64,000 nucleotides of DNA from NCBI RefSeq assembly GCF_900112645.1, contig NZ_FOMO01000002.1:553593-617592 (forward strand), given 5' to 3'. Under the pieces are notes generated by a model. It did no database searches and was not told the origin of the DNA. It worked only from the letters and a program-made list of their open reading frames with translations. This stretch comes from Phytopseudomonas straminea (GTDB taxonomy: Bacteria; Pseudomonadota; Gammaproteobacteria; Pseudomonadales; Pseudomonadaceae). This document shows positions 42,653 through 51,483 of this stretch, piece after piece. The position numbers and the translations under genes are program-made. The stretch's first letter is position 1. Every line of letters starts with the position of its first letter.

Positions 42653-42997
42653 ATGAATCTGATCAAACCTTTCGCCGGCCTGTTGCTGCTGTTCAGCCTG
42701 AGCCTGCCGGCCCACGCCATCAGCCTCAACGAGGCGATGTCCGCCCTGGGTGACGCCAAGGCCAGCGGCCAGCTCGGCGAAATGCCCAACGGCTACCTCG
42801 GCGTGGTCAAATCCGCCGGCCAGGCCGACGAGATCGCCAAGCTGATCAACGCTGCACGCCGTGCCGAATACCAGAAGCTCGCCCAGCAGAACGGCATCCA
42901 GCTCAGCGACGTGGAAACCATCGCTGGCCAGAAGGCCATCGACAAGACCCCGGCCGGCCAATACATCCAGCAGCAAGGGCAGTGGCGCCGCAAGTGA
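42653..42997 (+). CDS. ydbL: YdbL-family periplasmic protein (DUF1318)
   Basis: 114 residues: signal peptide ending LPAHA, then the DUF1318 domain with ARRAEYQKLAQQNGIQLSDV and IDKTPAGQYIQ. In E. coli YdbL is thought to act as a chaperone limiting excess YnbE multimers. The ATG at 42653 has GAGGAG close upstream, starting right at the ynbE stop. Last gene of the operon, followed by a terminator nine bases on. Confidence 0.93.
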   Translation: MNLIKPFAGLLLLFSLSLPAHAISLNEAMSALGDAKASGQLGEMPNGYLGVVKSAGQADEIAKLINAARRAEYQKLAQQNGIQLSDVETIAGQKAIDKTPAGQYIQQQGQWRRK

Positions 42998-43005
42998 CGC
43001 CGCAG

Positions 43006-43035
43006 AGCGCTCGCCGCACGGGGCGAGCGCTTTCT
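43006..43035 (+). terminator. Terminator of ydbH-ynbE-ydbL
   Basis: Stem AGCGCTCGCC (43006-43015), a six-base loop and GGCGAGCGCT (43022-43031), followed by TTCTC. The T tract is short, but position and stem strength fit an intrinsic terminator. Confidence 0.7.
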
Positions 43036-43147
43036 CAATGCCAATAAAAACTCCCGCAGCCCTCGTCAGCTCTGGCCTGGCACGGAACTCGGTTACAGGC
43101 GCCCAGTCTCACCTCCAGCTATCGCCACCGATCAGAGGACGACCGAG

Positions 43148-43381
43148 ATGAGCCTTATCGACTGCCCCGAATGCCAACACCGCATCTCCGACAAGGCTCA
43201 TGCCTGCCCACAGTGCGGCAACCCGATGCAAGCGCAACCCGGTAATCGCTGGCTCACCGAGAAGAACGTCGGTCAGGTGGCCGGCGCGACCACCGCCTGG
43301 CTCACCGCCCCGTGGATCGCCCGCATGGTGTTTGGCGTGGTGGCGATGATCTGCATCACCGTGATCATCGTCGCCAGTTGA
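43148..43381 (+). CDS. Zinc-ribbon membrane protein
   Basis: 77 residues: an N-terminal zinc ribbon (CPECQHR then CPQCGNP, two CX2C knuckles 13 residues apart) and one C-terminal transmembrane helix (MVFGVVAMICITVIIVAS). The ribbon probably faces the cytosol. Proteins of this layout are common and mostly uncharacterised. It lies alone after the ydbL terminator and its stop is seven bases from the convergent MocR gene. Confidence 0.82.
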   Translation: MSLIDCPECQHRISDKAHACPQCGNPMQAQPGNRWLTEKNVGQVAGATTAWLTAPWIARMVFGVVAMICITVIIVAS

Positions 43382-43388
43382 GCAGCGC

Positions 43389-44894
43389 TCAGGGGCGGCG
43401 AAGCAGCCGCGCCACGTCCCTGGCGGCCACATCGATGGCCGCTTCGTCGTACGCCGCGAAACCCATCACCAGCCCTGGCGCCTGGGGCTGCACGCAATAG
43501 CGCTGCAGGGGCATGACGTCGATGCCCGCCTCGGCCAGGCGCGCCTGGGCATCCCCCTCCTCCATGCCGTGAAGCCGGCACACCACATCCAGACCGGCGC
43601 GAATCGGCGGTACCTCGATCAACCCCTGCCAATGCCGCTCGGCGGCCTCTGAAAATGCCTCGGCCCGCGCGGCGTAGAGCTTGCGCATGCGCCGCAAGTG
43701 GCGGTCGAAGTGGCCCTGGTCGATGAAGTCCGCCAGTACCGCCTGGGCCAGGCTGTTGGCATGCCGTGCGGTCAACGACACCAGGCGCGTGAAGCTGTCG
43801 ACCAACTGCGGCGGCAGCACCACATAGGCCATGCGCAGGGACGGAAACAGCAGCTTGCTGAAGGTACCGGCGAGAATCACCGACGCATCGGCCCCGGCCA
43901 TGCTGCGCAGCGCTGGAATGGGCTTGGCGACGAAACGGTACTCGCTGTCGTAATCGTCCTCGAAGATGTAACTGCCCTGCTCGTCGGCCCAGCGCAGCAA
44001 CGCCAGACGCCGCGCTGGCGACAGTTCGCCGCCCAGCGGCGCCTGGTGCGAGGGCGTGACGTAGGCCAGCCGCGCATCCGGTGCCAGGCCCAGGGCCGTG
44101 TCGACCTGCAGGCCTTCGCGGTCGACCGGCACATCGACCACCGCCACGCCGCTCGCCTTCATCAGTTGCCGGGCGCCGGGGTAGCCGGGGTCTTCCATCC
44201 ACACCCGTTCACCTGGCGCCACCAGCAGGCGCAAGGTGAGATCCAGCGCCTGCTGTACGCTGCCGAGGATCACGATTCGCTCGGCACCGACCTGCACGCC
44301 CCGGGCAATCGCCAGGTACTGGGCGATGGCACTGCGCAGCGCGGGCAGGCCGGCGGGGTCGGCATCGAGCATGTCCAGCAAGCGCGAAGCGCGCAGATGG
44401 GCGGTGTGCAGCTTGCGCCACAGGTCGATGGGAAACGCCAGCACATCACCCCGATGCGGGAAGAACGGCCGCAAGCCGCGCTGGGCAGCGCCACTCATGA
44501 ACACCGGTTTTTCCGCCTGCAAGCGCTGCGACCATTCGGTGTCCGGCGCGGCCCGCGGCTGCTCGACGGGCGCCCGGACCGCCCGCCGGGCATTGCCGGC
44601 GTTGAGCGTGGCATCCGGCAGCACCGTGCACACCCGCGTGCCATAGCCGCTCCCGGTATCCAGATAACCTTCGGATTGCAGTTGCTGATAGGCCGCCTGC
44701 ACGGTCCCCCGGGCCATACCGTAGTGCTCGGCCAGGGCGCGGGTGCTGGGCAGTTGGCTACCCGATGGCAGGCGACTGCTGAGGATCGCCTCGCGCAGCG
44801 TGCCATACAGCCAGCGCTGCAGGCTCTCACCGGGCTGCGGTACACCGAGCGGCAACGAAACCACCAGGGGGCCCGCTTTTCTGCTCGCCATCAT
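43389..44894 (-). CDS. MocR/PdxR-type GntR-aminotransferase regulator
   Basis: 501 residues: N-terminal GntR winged helix (about 25-90, LPSTRALAEHYGMARGTVQAAYQQLQSEGYL) fused to a class I aminotransferase fold (about 150-500), with PLP lysine in AGTFSKLLFPSLR and EDDYDSEYR. MocR regulators sense PLP or PLP-amino acid adducts and often control the adjacent divergent gene. That neighbour is the fecI-type sigma gene, an unlikely target, so a distant or self target is equally possible. Two ATGs lie in tandem; the second (44891) has better spacing from GAGG. Confidence 0.9.
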   Translation of the reverse strand: MMASRKAGPLVVSLPLGVPQPGESLQRWLYGTLREAILSSRLPSGSQLPSTRALAEHYGMARGTVQAAYQQLQSEGYLDTGSGYGTRVCTVLPDATLNAGNARRAVRAPVEQPRAAPDTEWSQRLQAEKPVFMSGAAQRGLRPFFPHRGDVLAFPIDLWRKLHTAHLRASRLLDMLDADPAGLPALRSAIAQYLAIARGVQVGAERIVILGSVQQALDLTLRLLVAPGERVWMEDPGYPGARQLMKASGVAVVDVPVDREGLQVDTALGLAPDARLAYVTPSHQAPLGGELSPARRLALLRWADEQGSYIFEDDYDSEYRFVAKPIPALRSMAGADASVILAGTFSKLLFPSLRMAYVVLPPQLVDSFTRLVSLTARHANSLAQAVLADFIDQGHFDRHLRRMRKLYAARAEAFSEAAERHWQGLIEVPPIRAGLDVVCRLHGMEEGDAQARLAEAGIDVMPLQRYCVQPQAPGLVMGFAAYDEAAIDVAARDVARLLRRP

Positions 44895-45055
44895 CGCCTC
44901 ACTTGGATCAATCAGTTGGTGCTTTATGGCTCATTACGCTGATCCGCTTCAAGCAGCTAATGACTCCATCAGACCGTCAGCCCCAACGAACAGCCCAACA
45001 ACAGCTGGACCGTAACGAGCCGCTCGGCTCCAGCTCAGAATCGACTGCCACCCCA

Positions 45056-45102
45056 TTGCAGCAATCGACGCATCTTGTTCTAATTTGCGACTAATTCTTA
45101 TC
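45056..45102 (+). promoter_or_regulatory. Candidate fecI promoter with Fur-like site
   Basis: TTGCAG (45056-45061), a 17-base spacer and TCTAAT (45079-45084) make a plausible sigma-70 promoter. It is followed by TTTGCGACTAATTCTTATC (45084-45102), which matches the 19-base Fur consensus at 10 positions, mostly in its right half. Fur control is the norm for fecI-type genes; the site itself is weak. Confidence 0.35.
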
Positions 45103-45142
45103 TGCATTGAGGCGCGCAAACGCCTTCGGGTACGTGCTCTCG

Positions 45143-45667
45143 ATGACGCCTTCCGATACCTCCGCCCTGCACCAGCTGTACGCCAGCCATCGCGGCTGGC
45201 TGCAGCAGTTCCTGCGCCGTCGCCTGGGTGACAGCGCCGATGCCGCCGACCTGGTGCAGGACACCTTCGTGCGCCTGCTGCTGCGCCCGCGTCGCTTCGA
45301 CAGCCACAGTGGCGAACGCTCGTACCTGGCGACCATCGCCCGTGGCCTGAGCATCGATCATTGGCGCCGCAAACAGCTGGAACACGCCTGGTTGAGCGCC
45401 CTGGCCAGCCGCCCGGAAGCGCTGCAGCCGTCGCCTGAGCAGGCCGCGCTGATCATCGAAACCCTGCACGAAGTAGACGCCATGCTGCTGCGCCTGCCCG
45501 CGCGGGTGCGCCAGGCGTTTCTGCTCGCCCAGCTCGATGGCCTGCCCTATCGCCAGATCGCCACGCAGCTCGGCGTGTCCGAGCGCATGGTCAAGAAATA
45601 CCTGGCCCAGGCGCTGCTGCACTGCGCCCTGCTCGAAGCCGAACTCGACGGTCTGCTGGTCGAATGA
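45143..45667 (+). CDS. FecI-type ECF sigma factor
   Basis: 174 residues with sigma region 2 (DAADLVQDTFVRLL, RSYLATIARGLSIDHWRRKQLE) and region 4 (RLPARVRQAFLLAQLDGLPYRQIATQLGVSERMVKKYLAQAL), the iron-starvation FecI pattern. It would direct RNA polymerase to the TonB receptor gene downstream when FecR signals substrate. I use the ATG at 45143; a TTG at 45107 is possible upstream and neither has a strong ribosome binding site. It overlaps fecR in an ATGA. Confidence 0.93.
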   Translation: MTPSDTSALHQLYASHRGWLQQFLRRRLGDSADAADLVQDTFVRLLLRPRRFDSHSGERSYLATIARGLSIDHWRRKQLEHAWLSALASRPEALQPSPEQAALIIETLHEVDAMLLRLPARVRQAFLLAQLDGLPYRQIATQLGVSERMVKKYLAQALLHCALLEAELDGLLVE

Positions 45668-46653
45668 TCAACCCGCGCGCCCCCACCCTAAGCCACGCCA
45701 GCCTGCAGCAGGCCGCCGACTGGTACGTGCGCCTGCACGACGAGCAGGCCGATGGCCAGGTGCGCCAGCAATGGCAGCGGTGGCTGGAGCAACACGGCGA
45801 ACACCGCGACGCCTGGCACTATGTCGAGCGCGTCAGCCAGCGTTTCGGCCAGTTGCAGCAACAGGACGACGGACAGACGCTGCGCCATGCCCTGGCCCAG
45901 CCTGGCCGCTCCGGCCTGACCCGGCGCGAGGGTTTGAAGAGCCTGTTGATCGTCGGCGCTGGCAGCCTGGTGGCGTGGAGCGCCTGGCGCCACACGGCAC
46001 TGCCGCGCCTGGTCGCCGGCTGGAGCGCCGACTTCGCCACCGGCATCGGCGAGGTGCGCGAAACCCGCCTGGCCGACGGCACTCGTCTGTGGCTCAACGC
46101 GGGCAGCGCGGTGGACGCCGACTTCGACGACGCCGTGCGCCTGCTGCACCTGCGCGCTGGCGAAGTGCTGGTCGACACCGCCCGCGATACTCGCCCGTTC
46201 TTCATCGCCAGCCGGCACGGGCGCATGCAGGCGTTGGGCACGCGCTTCAGCGTGCGCCAGAGCGATACGCAAACCTGGCTGACGGTGTTCGACGGCACGG
46301 TGGACATCCGTACCGCAGCCAACCAGCAAACCCTGCGCATCCCCGCTGGCCAACAAGTCACCTTCGACACTGTGCAAATTGGCGCCGTGCAAGCCGCAGC
46401 CGCCGCCCGCGAATCATGGACGCGTCATGTGCTGGCCGCCGAAGGCATGCCGCTGGGCCAGTTGCTCGACGAGTTGGGGCAATTTCGCCGCGGCCACCTG
46501 GGCTGCAACCCGGCGGTTGCTAACCTGCCGGTGATGGGCTATTTCCCGCTGGACGACAGCGAGCAAAGCCTGCGCCTGCTGCAGGCCGCCCTGCCCATTC
46601 GGGTGCAGCGGCTGACCGACTGGTGGATAACCGTCGAGCCAAGCGGGGCCTGA
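45664..46653 (+). CDS. FecR-type sigma regulator
   Basis: 329 residues: N-terminal cytosolic DUF4880 region (QAADWYVRLHDEQADGQVRQQWQRWLEQ), one transmembrane segment (about 93-110), then the periplasmic FecR domain (GEVRETRLADGTRLWLNAGS) and a C-terminal STN-like part that contacts the receptor. It passes the receptor signal to the sigma factor encoded just upstream and can also act as anti-sigma. Start in an ATGA overlap with the sigma gene. Confidence 0.93.
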   Translation: MINPRAPTLSHASLQQAADWYVRLHDEQADGQVRQQWQRWLEQHGEHRDAWHYVERVSQRFGQLQQQDDGQTLRHALAQPGRSGLTRREGLKSLLIVGAGSLVAWSAWRHTALPRLVAGWSADFATGIGEVRETRLADGTRLWLNAGSAVDADFDDAVRLLHLRAGEVLVDTARDTRPFFIASRHGRMQALGTRFSVRQSDTQTWLTVFDGTVDIRTAANQQTLRIPAGQQVTFDTVQIGAVQAAAAARESWTRHVLAAEGMPLGQLLDELGQFRRGHLGCNPAVANLPVMGYFPLDDSEQSLRLLQAALPIRVQRLTDWWITVEPSGA

Positions 46654-46744
46654 ACGAAATTAATTCATCGGCGCGGTTCCCTTTTGCAGATCTGGCTCGG
46701 TAATCCCTGAGAAGCCAACCGATCAGACCAAACCTGGGGCCACC

Positions 46745-49186
46745 ATGCACTTGCCAGCCGCGCACGCTTTCCACTTCTCCCTGCGACCACTCGCCCTGGC
46801 CTTGCCCATGGCGCTGTCCCTCGCCCCGACGCTGCTGATCGCCCTGCCGGCCGCCGCGCAGGAAAGCCAGGCGGTGCGCACCTACAGCATCGCGCCAGGG
46901 CCGCTCAACAGCGTGCTCAACCAGTTTTCCGCCCAGGCCGGTGTCTACCTCGCCGGCCACAACGACCTGGCCAGCGGCAAGACCAGCCCCGGCCTGAACG
47001 GCAACTACTCGGTCACCGCCGGGCTTGCCCTGGTGCTGCAGAACTCCGGGCTGGAGGCAGTCGATCAGGGCGGCGGCGGTTATGTACTGCGCCCGCTGCC
47101 AGCCAGCGGCGCGCTGGAGCTGGACAGCACCACCGTATCCGGCATCGCCGACGGCAATGCCGAGCTGCCGGGTGAGCCGCTGGCCGGCTACGTGGCCCTG
47201 CGCAACAGCAGCGCCACCAAGACCGATACCGCCCTGGTCGATACGCCGCAATCGATCTCGGTGGTCACCCGCGACGAGCTGCGCAATCGCCAGTCGGAGA
47301 CCCTTTCCCAGGCACTCAGCTACACACCGGGCGTCACCAGCCAGCCGACCAGTTTCAACCGCACGGCGGACCGTTTTCGGATCCGTGGCCTCGATGTCGA
47401 GTCCGCCACCGGTGGCTCTCTGCGCGATGGCCTGCGCCTGCAGAACAATTCCTATGACGGCATTCAGGAGCCCTATGGCCTGGAGCGTGTCGAGGTGATT
47501 CGCGGCGCGGCCTCGGTGCTCTACGGGCAGCTGTCGCCAGGCGGCATGATCAACGGGGTGAGCAAGCGGCCGACTCGCGAACCGCTGCACGAACTCAACC
47601 TGCAGGTCGGCCAGAACGACCGCAAGCAGCTGTCCGCCGACTTCAGCGGCCCGCTCGGTGACAGCGATACCCTGAGCTACCGCCTGACCCTGCTCAAGCG
47701 CGATAGCGGCACCCCCCAGGATCACATCGACGACGACAGGCTCTACATCGCCCCGGCACTGACCTGGCGCCCGAACGAAGACACCTCCCTGACCCTGTTG
47801 TCGTTCTACCAGAAGACCGAAACGGGCTTCTCCGCGCCTCTGCCCTACCAACTGGTCAAGGCCGTGGGCGACGCGGCGTACCAGATCGGTCGTCACGACT
47901 TCATCGGCGAGCCCGACTACAACGAGATGAACGGCGAGATGTCGACACTCGGTTACGAGTTCGAGCACCACTTCAACGAGCAGCTGCGCATCAATCACAA
48001 GCTGCGGTACTACCAGACCGAAGTGGACTGGAAGTACCTGCAGATACAAACCTCTGCCGCGGCCATCAATCAGGCAGCCACCACGGGCATCCTGCGTCGC
48101 CAGTACAGCGACCGCCACGAACGCGCCCGCGGCCTGGCCAGCGACACCAACATCGAGTCGAAATGGCAGCTTGGTGGTGCGGAGCACAGCGTGCTGCTGG
48201 GCTTCGATGCCTACGACATGAGCTACGACTCGCACAACTTCCGCGGCGTCGCGCCGGCGCTGGATCTGAGCCGCTACAACTATGGGCAGCCGGTGGTGGT
48301 GAACAAGGACCGCAGCCTGGAGCGCGGCTCTCAGATCGACACCCTGCAAAAAGGCGTTTATCTGCAGGATCAGATCAACATCGACGATCGCTGGGTTGCC
48401 GTACTCGGCGTGCGCCACGACTGGGCCGACCAAGACCAGAAACAGCATCGCAACGGCGTGCGCACCAGCCAGGACAAAGAGGCCACCACCTACCGCGCCG
48501 GCCTGGTGTACAAGTTCGATAACGGCCTGGCACCGTACCTGAGCTACAGCGAATCGTTCTTCCCGGTGTCGGTGGCCGTTGCCGGCGGGCAGAGCTTCGT
48601 GCCTACCGAAGGCAAGCAATACGAAGCGGGGATTCGCTACCAGCCCGACGGCCGCAACCTGCTGCTCAGTGCCGCGGTTTTCGAGCTGACCCAGCAGAAC
48701 GTGTTCAAGCAGAACCCTGCCACCAACATCGCCTCGCAGACGGGCGAAGTGCGCTCGCGCGGCTTCGAGGCGGAAGCCAAGGCGGACGTGACAGAGGACC
48801 TCAGCCTGGTCGCCTCCTACGCCTATATCGACGCGCGCATCACAAAGAGCGTAATCCCTGGCGAAGTCGGTCAGCGCAGCGAGGACACGCCCTATCACCA
48901 GGCGGCGCTGTGGCTGGACTACAACTTCATGCGCCTCAACATGCCGCAGCTCACCGTCGGCGCCGGCGCCCGCTACAAGGGCACCACCCAGGCCTCCGAA
49001 ATGGACTCGGCGATGCCTGCCTACACCCTGTTCGATGCCATGGTCAGCTACCAGCTCGACGCGAACTGGGACATCAGCCTCAACGCCAACAACCTCACCA
49101 ACAAGCGATACACCTACTGCGAATTCGCCACCTGCACCTATGGCGACGAGCGCCAACTGGTGACCGCGGTGAACTTCCGCTGGTAG
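46745..49186 (+). CDS. TonB-dependent siderophore receptor with signalling domain
   Basis: 813 residues: signal peptide (about 1-40), an N-terminal STN signalling domain (about 45-105, RTYSIAPGPLNSVLNQFSAQAGVYL), TonB box/plug (KTDTALVDTPQSISVVTRDELRNR, GVEVIRG-like at VERVEVIRGAASVLYGQ) and a 22-strand barrel ending in FRW. The STN domain and the fecI/fecR pair upstream show a cell-surface signalling receptor. The sequence style resembles hydroxamate receptors such as FoxA/FhuA/FiuA, so ferrioxamine or ferrichrome is a fair guess. Confidence 0.94.
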   Translation: MHLPAAHAFHFSLRPLALALPMALSLAPTLLIALPAAAQESQAVRTYSIAPGPLNSVLNQFSAQAGVYLAGHNDLASGKTSPGLNGNYSVTAGLALVLQNSGLEAVDQGGGGYVLRPLPASGALELDSTTVSGIADGNAELPGEPLAGYVALRNSSATKTDTALVDTPQSISVVTRDELRNRQSETLSQALSYTPGVTSQPTSFNRTADRFRIRGLDVESATGGSLRDGLRLQNNSYDGIQEPYGLERVEVIRGAASVLYGQLSPGGMINGVSKRPTREPLHELNLQVGQNDRKQLSADFSGPLGDSDTLSYRLTLLKRDSGTPQDHIDDDRLYIAPALTWRPNEDTSLTLLSFYQKTETGFSAPLPYQLVKAVGDAAYQIGRHDFIGEPDYNEMNGEMSTLGYEFEHHFNEQLRINHKLRYYQTEVDWKYLQIQTSAAAINQAATTGILRRQYSDRHERARGLASDTNIESKWQLGGAEHSVLLGFDAYDMSYDSHNFRGVAPALDLSRYNYGQPVVVNKDRSLERGSQIDTLQKGVYLQDQINIDDRWVAVLGVRHDWADQDQKQHRNGVRTSQDKEATTYRAGLVYKFDNGLAPYLSYSESFFPVSVAVAGGQSFVPTEGKQYEAGIRYQPDGRNLLLSAAVFELTQQNVFKQNPATNIASQTGEVRSRGFEAEAKADVTEDLSLVASYAYIDARITKSVIPGEVGQRSEDTPYHQAALWLDYNFMRLNMPQLTVGAGARYKGTTQASEMDSAMPAYTLFDAMVSYQLDANWDISLNANNLTNKRYTYCEFATCTYGDERQLVTAVNFRW

Positions 49187-49546
49187 CGAACGCTCAGGTC
49201 GGCCGCCCCATAGGCGTCTGGCCTGGTAACCGGCAGTGCAGGCGCTGCCGATTGACGGCCTCGTTGCATCTGGCCAGACTCCAGCGTCTCGACCTTTCCG
49301 AGCCCACCATGCCAACCATCGCCCATTCGTCTGCCTCGCTCTGCACCGGTGTATCGCCGGCGGCGCTGGGCTGGCCGCGCGATGCCCTTTTGCGCCGCCG
49401 TCGTGCGGTGCTGTTCGCCTTCACCTTCTCGCCTCACACCGCTGCCTGACGGCAGTTGCTGCCTCTGTTGCAGGCGTCACGCCCTGGGCGTGGCCACGTC
49501 TTCGTATTTATACGCGCCTGGCCACCGGGTCAGGCGGAGGTCGAAA
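49187..49546 (+). other. 360-base gap between receptor and MFS genes, with a possible 46-residue ORF
   Basis: A frame at 49309-49449 begins MPTIAHSSASLCTGVSPA and ends FTFSPHTAA, with high third-position GC but no good ribosome binding site (GAG nine bases off). I do not recognise it. No terminator or promoter is obvious. It could be a degenerate gene of the iron cassette or untranslated leader for the MFS gene. Confidence 0.3.
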
Positions 49547-50713
49547 ATGAACAATCGTCATGTATTGGCGCTGCTGATCGCCGCGGTCTCGGTGGTCGGT
49601 TTGAGCATGGGAGCGACGCTCCCTCTGGTATCACTGCGCCTGCACGAAGCGGGTGCCGATTCACTGGCCATTGGGGTGATCAGCGCCATGCTGGCCGTGG
49701 GGATGATCCTTGCGGCCCTGCTCAGCACATTGCTGAGTCGCCACTGCCGCGGCCGTACGATCTATCTAGCGTGCTTCATGCTCTGCGCCGTGAGCGCCGC
49801 CAGCCTGCAATGGCTGGGTAGCCACCTGCCGGCACTGGCCGTCAGCCGTCTGGTCATGGGCCTGGCCATGGGCGTGGTGGTGATTTTCGGCGAATCCTGG
49901 GTCAACCAGTTGTGCGATCCGCAGCGGCGCGGCCAGACCGTCGCGCTCTATGCCGCCTGCTTTACCGGTTGCCAACTGGGCGGGCCGGCGCTGATCGGCC
50001 TGCTTGGCACCCAGGGTGCCTGGATCGTACTGATCGTGACTCTGGCCAACCTGCTGACGGTGGCGCTGATCTGGCAGCGACTGCCCCGCGAGTTGAGCGG
50101 CGAAGAACGACACGAGCGGCGCTTTTCGCTGCTGGGCTTTTTCCGCGTGGCGCCAGCGCTGTGTATCGGGGTGCTGTTCTTTTCGTTCTTCGATGCAGTG
50201 ACTCTCTCGCTGTTTCCCCTCTACGCCAGCAGCCAGGGTTTCGCCCTCGCCACCGCCGCGCTGATGGCCAGCGTGATCCTGGCCGGCGACATGCTGTTTC
50301 AGGTGCCGCTTGGCTGGCTCGCGGATCGGCTCGACCGTCGCGCCCTGCACCTGGCTTGCGGATTACTCAGCCTGGCATGTGGCATCACCCTACCCTGGCT
50401 ACTCGCCTACCCACCGCTGCTGTGGCCAACCCTGGTGCTGCTTGGCGCGGCGGCAGGCGGCGTCTACACCCTGGCGCTGATCCTGATCGGCGAGGATTTT
50501 CACGGCGCCGACCTGATCACCGCCAACGCCAGCGTTGGCATGCTGTGGGGCGTCGGCAGTCTGCTCGGGCCATTGCTCAGCGGTGCCCTGATGGGCGGTA
50601 GCGCCCACGGCCTGCCGCTCGCGCTGTGCCTTGCAGCCAGCCTGTTCGTGTTGGCCGCGCTTTCGGCGTTGCGCGCGTCACGCCGCACGCTGAGTCAACG
50701 AGACACGACCTGA
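49547..50713 (+). CDS. MFS transporter, YcaD-like, of the iron cassette
   Basis: 388 residues with 12 predicted helices. The pattern ESWVNQLCDPQRRGQTVALYAACFTGCQLG in helices 4-5 and LGWLADRLDRR in the 8-9 loop resembles the YcaD subgroup. I chose the ATG at 49547 because GGAGG lies six bases upstream; the frame continues upstream without a start signal. Its place right after a fecI-fecR-receptor set suggests movement of a siderophore or its iron complex across the inner membrane, by context only. Confidence 0.87.
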   Translation: MNNRHVLALLIAAVSVVGLSMGATLPLVSLRLHEAGADSLAIGVISAMLAVGMILAALLSTLLSRHCRGRTIYLACFMLCAVSAASLQWLGSHLPALAVSRLVMGLAMGVVVIFGESWVNQLCDPQRRGQTVALYAACFTGCQLGGPALIGLLGTQGAWIVLIVTLANLLTVALIWQRLPRELSGEERHERRFSLLGFFRVAPALCIGVLFFSFFDAVTLSLFPLYASSQGFALATAALMASVILAGDMLFQVPLGWLADRLDRRALHLACGLLSLACGITLPWLLAYPPLLWPTLVLLGAAAGGVYTLALILIGEDFHGADLITANASVGMLWGVGSLLGPLLSGALMGGSAHGLPLALCLAASLFVLAALSALRASRRTLSQRDTT

Positions 50714-50808
50714 AAGACGCCTTCGCTCGAACCGCGGCCTGACGATTTCCTTCAATACGGCCTAGGTACGGAGCGACAGACTGGCGGGCCTTTCTTCCCA
50801 GACGAGCG

Positions 50809-51441
50809 ATGCCCGCCATGCAGCAGTTCCTGATCATTACCGCCGCCCACTTCCTGGCGCTGATTTCCCCCGGTCCGGACTTCTTTCTGGTCGCCCGCAC
50901 GTCCCTGGCAGCGGGCTGGCGGGTCGCCAGTGGCGCCTGCCTGGGCATCGCCGTGGCCAACGGAGCGTTCATCGTCGCCGCCTTTACCGGCGTGTCGGTG
51001 CTGCAGCCTGGCAGCGCACCGTTCATCACCCTGCAGCTGGTCGGCTGTCTGTACCTGCTGTATCTGGGCATGTTGTTCATTCGCCATGCCGGCAGCAGCG
51101 TGCTGCAGGCACCGGGCGAGGCGGCGCCCGCCAGCCGGGCCTCCTGGCTGCACGCGGCTGGCATGGGTTTTCTGTCCGGCATTCTCAACCCCAAGAACGC
51201 GCTGTTCTACGTCAGCCTGGCGAGCATGCTGGGCGCCCAGAGCAGTGCCGGCTGGAAGGCGTTCTATGGCGTGCGGATGTTCGCCGTGGTGCTCGGCTGG
51301 GATCTGCTGGTGGCCCTGGCCATCGGCAATGGCCGGCTGCTGTGCAACTTCCAGCGCGCCCTGCCGCTGCTCGAACGGCTTTCCGGCCTGGTACTGATCG
51401 CCCTGGCCGTGGGCATGCTGGTGATGCTGCTGAAGGGTTGA
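50809..51441 (+). CDS. LysE-family amino acid exporter
   Basis: About 210 residues, six predicted helices. It starts MPAMQQFLIITAAHFLALISPGPDFFLVARTSLAAGWR, where SPGPDFFLV is the LysE/RhtB signature, and has GFLSGILNPKNALFYVSLASM, the second conserved motif. It would export an amino acid or homoserine lactone-like compound. An ATG at 50818 (MQQFLI) is an alternative start; neither has a strong ribosome binding site. It lies 95 bases after the MFS gene and converges on the chemoreceptor gene. Confidence 0.9.
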   Translation: MPAMQQFLIITAAHFLALISPGPDFFLVARTSLAAGWRVASGACLGIAVANGAFIVAAFTGVSVLQPGSAPFITLQLVGCLYLLYLGMLFIRHAGSSVLQAPGEAAPASRASWLHAAGMGFLSGILNPKNALFYVSLASMLGAQSSAGWKAFYGVRMFAVVLGWDLLVALAIGNGRLLCNFQRALPLLERLSGLVLIALAVGMLVMLLKG

Positions 51442-51483
51442 ATGCCTGCAGCGCCAGGAAGCGCTGTAGGCTTTGCCGCCTGG

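Noticed and set aside
46520..49315. A 931-residue minus-strand frame opposite fecR end and the TonB receptor
   Set aside because: Antisense shadow: the sense strand carries a full receptor with signal peptide, STN, plug and C-terminal FRW.
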